NCBI GenBank assembly: GCA_004362315.1
Contig: SNWL01000004.1
Location: 1,054,001-1,118,000 of the forward strand
From: Mycobacterium sp. BK086
GTDB taxonomy: Bacteria; Actinomycetota; Actinomycetes; Mycobacteriales; Mycobacteriaceae
DNA: 64,000 bases
Direction of reading: 5' to 3'
In this document: positions 59,251-64,000 of the stretch, piece by piece
How positions within the stretch are numbered: position 1 is the first letter of the stretch
Layout: the number at the start of each line of letters is the position of its first letter
The notes under the pieces: generated by a model
Told to the model about the DNA's origin: nothing
The model's database searches: none
Seen by the model: only the letters and a program-made list of their open reading frames with translations
Program-made: the position numbers and the translations under genes

Positions 59251-60914
59251 CCTTGTGCGCCAAGGCTTTCGACGGCCAGCTCCTTGGCCCAGCGGTAGTC
59301 GGCCTTGCCCGCCGGTGAGCGCAGCACCTTCTCGGTCCGGATGAACGCCTTCGGCAGCTTGTACTGCGCGATGTGCGCACGGCAGGCCTCGGCAAGCTCG
59401 TCGTCGGTGGCGCTCTGCCCCTCGGCGAACTGCACGATGGCCACCACCTCGCTGCCCCACCGCTCGGAGGGCCGCCCGGCCACGACCACGTCGTAGACCG
59501 CCGGGTGGCTGGCGACCGCGCGCTCCACCTCTTCGGCGAAGATCTTCTCCCCGCCGGAGTTGATGGTGACCGAATCGCGGCCGAGCAGCTCGATCTGGCC
59601 GTCGTCCAGGAACCGGGCCCGGTCACCGGGCACCGACCAGCGGACACCGTTGATGGTTGGGAACGTGCGAGCCGACTTCTCGGCATCGCCCAGGTAACCC
59701 AGCGGCACATACGCCCGCCGCGCCAGCCAGCCTTCGCCGTCGCCGGCTTCGAGCACCGTGCTGAAATCGGCGGAGATGATCGCGGTGTCGTGCTGAGGCG
59801 TGAAGGTGGCCGCCTTCTGCTCGACGCCCTTGGCCGCCATCGTCGTCATCTGCATACCGGTCTCCGACGCGCCGACGGCGTCGAGCACCATCAGGTTGGG
59901 CAGCGCGGCCAGCAGCCGCTCCCGCACCGTCGGCGACAGCGGTGCCCCGCCGTTGGTGATCGTCACCAGACCGGACAGGTCGTACTTGCCGGTCTCGATC
60001 TCGTCCAGCAACGGCCGGGCGATCGCGTCGCCCACCACCGGAATGCTCAGTACCCGTTCATGTTCGGCGAGCTTCATCACCGCGGGGGCATTGAGGCGGT
60101 CGACGTCGTCGGGCAGCACCATCCAGCCGCCGGTGCTGAACATGTTGAACGCGGCCCACTGCGCCGCGCCGTGCATCAGCGGCGGGATCATCAGGATCGA
60201 CCGGAAGCCGGCATTGGTGCGGGCCTGCTCGGCGAGCTCGTCGTAGCTCGCGAGCGAGGTGTCGGATCCGAACGGCCGCCCACCCATGGCCGACATGAAG
60301 ATGTCGTGCTGACGCCACAGCACGCCCTTGGGCATGCCGGTGGTGCCTCCGGTGTAGAGGATGTAGAGATCGTCGCCGCTCGGGTCGGGCATCCCGCCGG
60401 CCGGGGCGGGGGTCGTGACAATCGACTCGTAATCGACCGCGCCCGGCAGCAGTTCATTGCCGGAGGCGTCGGCGACCTGGATCAGCACCTTGAGCTCGGG
60501 CAGCCGGTCGCGGATCGAGGCGACGTGCGGGGCGAACTCGGCGCCGTAGACCAGCGCCTTGGCCTTCGAGTCGGTCAGCAGGTAGAGGAGTTCTTCCTCG
60601 ACATAGCGGTAGTTCACGTTGAACGGCGCCACGCGGGCCCGATAGCCGGCGACCATCGCTTCCAGGTACTCGTTGCCGTTGCGCAGGTACAGGCCAAGGT
60701 GGTCCTGGCCGGACTGGTGCGGGGCGAGCTGGTCACGTTCGGTGTGGCAGCCGAGTCCCTGAGCGACGAGATAGTGCGCGACACCGTCGATCCGGGCGTC
60801 CATCTGCGCATACGTCCAGCGATGATCCCGCCAGATGAGCGCCTCGCGATCCGGCAGGGTCTGGGCGACGGTACGGAACACCGACGAAAGGTCGAAGCTG
60901 ACGTCGCTGCTCAT
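59247..60914 (-). CDS. Acyl-CoA synthetase (FadD type) under a KstR-like box
   Basis: A 555-aa AMP-forming acyl-CoA ligase. The ATP-binding motif is ILYTGGTTGMPKGVLW near 185, VGASETG lies near 345, and the adenylate/catalytic end has GWLARRAYVPLGYLGD, SVPGDRARFLDDGQIELLGR, INSGGEKIF and the lysine motif SPAGKADYRWAK near 535. The N terminus includes an unusual insert GCHTERDQLAPHQSGQ. A perfect TAGAAC-GC-GTTCTA dyad lies 26-39 bp upstream of the ATG, matching the KstR consensus, so a steroid-side-chain or ring-propionate substrate is suggested. The exact FadD number cannot be assigned. Confidence 0.86.
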   Translation of the reverse strand: MSSDVSFDLSSVFRTVAQTLPDREALIWRDHRWTYAQMDARIDGVAHYLVAQGLGCHTERDQLAPHQSGQDHLGLYLRNGNEYLEAMVAGYRARVAPFNVNYRYVEEELLYLLTDSKAKALVYGAEFAPHVASIRDRLPELKVLIQVADASGNELLPGAVDYESIVTTPAPAGGMPDPSGDDLYILYTGGTTGMPKGVLWRQHDIFMSAMGGRPFGSDTSLASYDELAEQARTNAGFRSILMIPPLMHGAAQWAAFNMFSTGGWMVLPDDVDRLNAPAVMKLAEHERVLSIPVVGDAIARPLLDEIETGKYDLSGLVTITNGGAPLSPTVRERLLAALPNLMVLDAVGASETGMQMTTMAAKGVEQKAATFTPQHDTAIISADFSTVLEAGDGEGWLARRAYVPLGYLGDAEKSARTFPTINGVRWSVPGDRARFLDDGQIELLGRDSVTINSGGEKIFAEEVERAVASHPAVYDVVVAGRPSERWGSEVVAIVQFAEGQSATDDELAEACRAHIAQYKLPKAFIRTEKVLRSPAGKADYRWAKELAVESLGAQG

Positions 60915-60937
60915 TGGCGCTCCTCTGCGTGGCCTGA

Positions 60938-60955
60938 ACTAGAACGCGTTCTAGT
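60938..60955. promoter_or_regulatory. KstR-type operator, perfect 18-bp palindrome
   Basis: The site is ACTAGAACGCGTTCTAGT, perfectly symmetrical over 18 bp. Its core at 60940-60953 fits the KstR consensus TnnAACnnGTTnnA exactly. It lies 24-41 bp before the acyl-CoA synthetase start codon, in the 77-bp gap after the MFS gene. KstR is the repressor of cholesterol catabolism in mycobacteria, released by steroid CoA intermediates. Confidence 0.82.
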
Positions 60956-60991
60956 CTGCCACGGCGCCACACGCCGGCTCGCTGCGGAACT

Positions 60992-62557
60992 TCACCCAGC
61001 GGGACCGCGCCGGACGAACACCGCCAACGCCGCACCCACGGCCGCCGCGCCCGCGCCGACCCACATCGAGAGCTGCAGGCCGGCCATGAACGCCTCGTGG
61101 CTGCCGCCGGCGATCGCGGCGCTCAGCTGTGGCGGGGCGCCGGGGATCGAGGGGGCCAATCCCTTGGACACCAGTTCCTTTGCCGGAGAGAGTTTTTCGG
61201 CGATCGGCTCGGGCGTGCCTGCTGCGGTCAGCTTGTCGACGAGGGTCGAGCCGACCTTGCTGGACAGCACCGAGCCCAGGATCGTGGTGCCCAGCACGGC
61301 GCCGAGTTGCACCGACGTGCTCTGCACTCCGCCGGCCACCCCGGCGTCGTCGACCGGGGCATTGCCGACGATGGCTTCCGAGCTCGCGGTCAGCACCAGG
61401 CCGACGCCGGCCCCCAGCAGGGCGAAGGCCGGCCACATCGCGCCGTACCCGGAATCGGCCTGCAACTGGCTCAGCAGGGCCAGGCCGCCCGCCACACCGA
61501 GCAGGCCGGAAACCATGGCCGGTCGTGGGCCGAACCGTTCGGTGATGACACCCGACAACGGGGCCATGACCATCATCGCCGCGGACAGCGGCAGGGTCCG
61601 GACACCGGTCTCCACCGGGCTCCAGCCCTGCAGGTTCTGCAGGTAGAGCGTCATGAAGAACAGCGCGCCGAAGAGTGCGAAGAAGTTGATGGTGACCACC
61701 GCGGCGCCGATCGACAACGACGGGTTGGCAAACAGCCGCAGCGGCAGCATGGGGTCGCTGGTATGGCGCTCCACGATCACAAAGGCGCCCATCAGCACGA
61801 CGCCACCGATCAGGAAGGCCACCGTCCGCGGGTCGAGCCAGCCCCATTCGGGGGCCTTGATCAACCCGTACACCAGAAGGAACAGGCTGCCGGACAGGGT
61901 CAGGATGCCTGCCACGTCGAGGCGTCCCTGCTCGTCGCTGCGACTCTCGACGATCGCGGCGGCACCGATGATCACGGCGACCACCGCGATCGGCACGTTG
62001 ATGTAGAAGACCGACTCCCAGCTGAGGTGTTCGACCAGGACGCCGCCCAGAACAGGACCGGCGGCGACCGACACCCCGGTCGCGGCACCCCAGATGCCGA
62101 TCGCGGCATTGAGCTTGTGCGGCGGGAACGCCTGACGAATGATCGCCAGCGTGCTGGGCATCAGCAGCGCGCCGAACACGCCCTGCAGCGCGCGCATGGT
62201 GATCACGCCGGCGACCGAGCCGATGAGGCCGATGCCGACCGAGGTGACCGCGAACCCGACCACGCCCACCAGGAAGACCAGGCGCCGGCCGAACATGTCG
62301 CCGAGTTTGCCGCCGAAGATCAGCAGCGACGCCAAGCTAAGTAGATAGGCATCGGTAATCCACTGCAGATCCGACAGTGACGCATTGAGATCGGTGGCGA
62401 TGCGCGGGTTGGCGATGGCGACGACGGATGCGTCGAGGCCGACCATGATGACGCCGACCGACACGGCGGCGAGAATCCACCACGGATTCCCTCGCAGGCC
62501 CTGTTTCGGCCGCGCGTGACGCGCGGGCGCGGGGCGCTGAACTGTGGTGATGGCCAC
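60992..62557 (-). CDS. DHA2-family (EmrB/QacA-type) 14-TM MFS exporter
   Basis: A 521-aa drug:proton antiporter with about fourteen hydrophobic segments. Motif A is GKLGDMFGRR near 83-92 and motif C is GAATGVSVAAGPVLGGVLV near 155-175; motif D1-like LDASVVAIANPRIATDL lies near 42-58. It exports hydrophobic or cationic compounds. The GTG start has AAAGGAG upstream. It is divergent from a TetR gene and the intervening region has two operator-like palindromes, the classic arrangement for an inducible efflux pump. The acyl-CoA synthetase downstream has its own KstR-like box. Confidence 0.9.
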   Translation of the reverse strand: MAITTVQRPAPARHARPKQGLRGNPWWILAAVSVGVIMVGLDASVVAIANPRIATDLNASLSDLQWITDAYLLSLASLLIFGGKLGDMFGRRLVFLVGVVGFAVTSVGIGLIGSVAGVITMRALQGVFGALLMPSTLAIIRQAFPPHKLNAAIGIWGAATGVSVAAGPVLGGVLVEHLSWESVFYINVPIAVVAVIIGAAAIVESRSDEQGRLDVAGILTLSGSLFLLVYGLIKAPEWGWLDPRTVAFLIGGVVLMGAFVIVERHTSDPMLPLRLFANPSLSIGAAVVTINFFALFGALFFMTLYLQNLQGWSPVETGVRTLPLSAAMMVMAPLSGVITERFGPRPAMVSGLLGVAGGLALLSQLQADSGYGAMWPAFALLGAGVGLVLTASSEAIVGNAPVDDAGVAGGVQSTSVQLGAVLGTTILGSVLSSKVGSTLVDKLTAAGTPEPIAEKLSPAKELVSKGLAPSIPGAPPQLSAAIAGGSHEAFMAGLQLSMWVGAGAAAVGAALAVFVRRGPAG

Positions 62558-62575
62558 GGTTCGACTCCTTTCGTT

Positions 62576-62597
62576 AAGTGGAGGATTTCCACCACTT
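62576..62597. promoter_or_regulatory. TetR operator-like inverted repeat, copy 1
   Basis: Half-sites AAGTGGAGG and CCACCACTT with a 4-bp spacer form a 9-bp inverted repeat with one mismatch. It lies 18 bp upstream of the MFS start, overlapping the ribosome-proximal promoter, and its left arm repeats in copy 2 at 62619. Confidence 0.65.
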
Positions 62598-62618
62598 CTT
62601 GCTCACAACCCTAGCTGC

Positions 62619-62640
62619 AAATGGTGGTCAGCCTCCACTT
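62619..62640. promoter_or_regulatory. TetR operator-like inverted repeat, copy 2
   Basis: Half-sites AAATGGTGG and CCTCCACTT with a 4-bp spacer (TCAG) resemble copy 1; the pair shares the consensus AARTGGWGG-N4-CCWCCACTT. The centres are 43 bp apart. Copy 2 ends 16 bp before the TetR start, so one copy serves each divergent gene. Confidence 0.65.
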
Positions 62641-62656
62641 CGGGGAGTACTCTGGG

Positions 62657-63352
62657 GTGGTGATTCCTGGCGCACAACGGGGTGTCGAGCGATCCAGGCC
62701 ACTACGGGCTGACGCCGAACGCAACCGCGAACGGATCGTGACCGCGGCCGCTCGGCTGTTTGCTGAGCAGGGCTTGTCCGTCCCGCTCGAAGATGTGGCT
62801 CGCGCCGCGGGCGTGGGTGTGGCGACCCTCTACCGGCGCTTCCCGACCCGCACCGACCTGGCCATCGCGGCCTTCGAACGCAACATGTCCTCCTACGAGG
62901 AGGCGGTCGAGAAGGCACTGAACAATCCACAGCCCTGGGAGGGCTTCCAGAACCTCGTCTACGAGGTGTGCGCGCTGCAGGCCTCCGACCCCGGCCTGCG
63001 GGCCCTGCTCACCACCGCGTTCCCGGCCAGTTCCGTGATCGAACAGCGCGCCACCGAGGCCATCGCCAAGCTCGGCCAGGTCATCGCGCGCGCACAGCAG
63101 GAGGGGACGCTGCGGCCGGACATCGGCGTCGGCGACATCGTGGTGATGTTGCTGGCCGATGCCGGCGTGCTCGAGGCAACCCGGGAACACGCGCCAGAGG
63201 CGTGGCGCAGATTCGCCGCGCTGATGGTCGACTCGTTCCGGATCGGGCCTCATCGACCGCTGCCACCACCGACCCCCGCTGAAGAGCTCCGAAGTTCGAT
63301 CGCCATGCTGACGGGTGACACATTGAGGATCGAATCCCTCGCCGACGACTGA
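62657..63352 (+). CDS. TetR-family repressor of the divergent MFS exporter
   Basis: A 231-aa TetR protein. The helix-turn-helix spans about 20-65 (RERIVTAAARLFAEQGLSVPLE, then AAGVGVATLYRRFPTRTDLA). The C terminus resembles SbtR-like repressors. Of two adjacent GTG codons, 62657 is preferred as GGGAG lies nine bases upstream; an open extension to 62621 would cross copy 2 of the operator. Its divergent position and twin palindromes indicate control of the MFS gene and itself. An LLM oxidoreductase follows by 13 bp and may be cotranscribed. Confidence 0.86.
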   Translation: MVIPGAQRGVERSRPLRADAERNRERIVTAAARLFAEQGLSVPLEDVARAAGVGVATLYRRFPTRTDLAIAAFERNMSSYEEAVEKALNNPQPWEGFQNLVYEVCALQASDPGLRALLTTAFPASSVIEQRATEAIAKLGQVIARAQQEGTLRPDIGVGDIVVMLLADAGVLEATREHAPEAWRRFAALMVDSFRIGPHRPLPPPTPAEELRSSIAMLTGDTLRIESLADD

Positions 63353-63365
63353 GCAGGAGTGGCCC

Positions 63366-64000
63366 GTGACTGATCGCCCGACGATCGACTTTCCGTCCCG
63401 AATCGGCGTGTGGTGGGCCAGCGAGAGTTGGTCGATGCCCGCTGCGGTCGAGGTCGCCCAGGAGATCGAAGAGCTCGGCTACGGGTCGCTGTTCATCCCC
63501 GAGGTCGGGCTCAAGGACGCGATGGTGCAGTCGGCGATCTTCTTGGCCGGCACCAAGCGTCTGGTTCTGGGAACCGGGATCGCGAACATCCACGCCCGGC
63601 TGGCGATGATCGCCGAAGGCGGTGGCCGCAGCATCACCGCGGCCTACCCGGGCCGGTTCATCCTCGGCCTCGGGGTCAGCCACGGCCCGCTGGTGGAGAA
63701 CATGATGGGCGGTACCTACGAGAAGCCACTGGCCACCATGCGGGGTTACCTCGAGCGGATGGCTGCGCTGCCGGATTTCGTCGAGCCCGGCTCGGGCCGG
63801 CCCACCCGCCTGCTGGCCGCGCTCGGCCCCAAGATGATCGAACTGTCGGGCACGCACGCCGACGGCGCGCATCCCTACCTCGTGTTGCCCGAGCAGACCG
63901 CCACCACCCGGGAGATCCTGGGGCCGGACAAGTGGATCGTGTCCGAGCAGGCCATCGTCGTCGGTGAGAGCGCCGAGGAGCAGCTGCGCCGGGCGCACCT
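63366..64000 (+). CDS. LLM-class oxidoreductase, truncated by window end
   Basis: The gene starts with GTG at 63366, with CAGGAG seven bases upstream, and stays open to the end of the window; 211 codons are seen. The product begins VTDRPTIDFPSRIGVWWASE and continues with a luciferase-like barrel (LVLGTGIANIHARLAM, AAYPGRFILGLGVSHG). It belongs to the TIGR03620-type F420-dependent LLM group, typical of mycobacteria. The full protein is normally about 290 aa, so about 80 residues are missing. It follows the TetR gene closely. Confidence 0.8.
   Translation, partial: MTDRPTIDFPSRIGVWWASESWSMPAAVEVAQEIEELGYGSLFIPEVGLKDAMVQSAIFLAGTKRLVLGTGIANIHARLAMIAEGGGRSITAAYPGRFILGLGVSHGPLVENMMGGTYEKPLATMRGYLERMAALPDFVEPGSGRPTRLLAALGPKMIELSGTHADGAHPYLVLPEQTATTREILGPDKWIVSEQAIVVGESAEEQLRRAH

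Noticed and set aside
59373-61646. Plus-strand open frame of about 757 codons opposite the acyl-CoA synthetase and MFS genes
   Set aside because: It has no recognisable domain and lies opposite two well-supported genes.
1-64000. tRNA, rRNA, CRISPR, insertion sequence or prophage elements
   Set aside because: No transposase or integrase motif, repeat-spacer array, or tRNA-like cloverleaf with T-loop consensus was noticed on either strand. Faint ones may be missed by eye.

Overview
The window is high-GC actinobacterial DNA from a mycobacterium, most likely a fast-growing Mycolicibacterium-type species. The support is a whiB5-to-EspC-like block matching M. tuberculosis Rv0022c-Rv0028, a FusA2-type EF-G paralogue, a rhomboid like Rv0110, a nitrobindin like Rv2717c, a mycofactocin-coupled SDR, a KshA-type steroid hydroxylase, many P450/TetR/SDR genes and frequent GTG starts. 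I see no rRNA, tRNA, CRISPR array, insertion sequence or prophage. Family names come from reading the proteins; no database search was run.

Layout. 0-5.7 kb: end of a kshA-type oxygenase gene, then whiB5 diverging from an HTH regulator, NlpC/P60 protein, two DUF4226-like proteins, an EspC-like protein and a DUF2694-like protein (type VII secretion-associated, without ESX core genes), plus a possible 45-aa gene. 5.7-9.5 kb: minus-strand serine hydrolase, nitrobindin, two tandem VOC proteins, a methyltransferase and a STAS protein. 9.5-20 kb: a 380-bp AT-richer gap, D-aminoacylase-like amidohydrolase, rhomboid protease, secreted protein, lutABC lactate-oxidation operon, kup, FAD monooxygenase and a secreted protein of unknown function. 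20-26.4 kb: an inverted-repeat terminator candidate, three-gene sets of aminoglycoside-phosphotransferase-like proteins and an AttH-like protein around TetR regulators, an SDR and an F420-type LLM oxidoreductase. 26.5-29.9 kb: P450, ferredoxin, NIPSNAP-like protein, second P450.

31.1-48.0 kb is the most interesting part. Two long operons converge at 39.8 kb. The plus one carries TetR, carboxylic acid reductase (CAR), amidohydrolase, an M24 protein and a degenerate M24 paralogue. The minus one carries P450, SDR, unknown protein, an aberrant crotonase, a double-domain CaiB CoA-transferase, SDR and a kinase-like protein with a substituted catalytic Asp. An almost identical AT-rich palindrome (TAAATMAA-N4-TTGATTTA type) lies at the outer promoter of each operon, 16 kb apart; the left copy also sits before the divergent hydrolase/P450 pair. 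I infer one TetR-controlled catabolic regulon for an unidentified, probably alicyclic or isoprenoid-like, substrate.

48-64 kb: molybdopterin oxidoreductase, TetR with an operator-like palindrome at its start codon, thioesterases, fusA2, a membrane class III adenylyl cyclase, LLM enzymes, SDRs, an acyl-CoA synthetase preceded by a perfect KstR-type box, and an MFS exporter divergent from a TetR with two operator-like palindromes between them. The last gene, another LLM enzyme, runs off the window.
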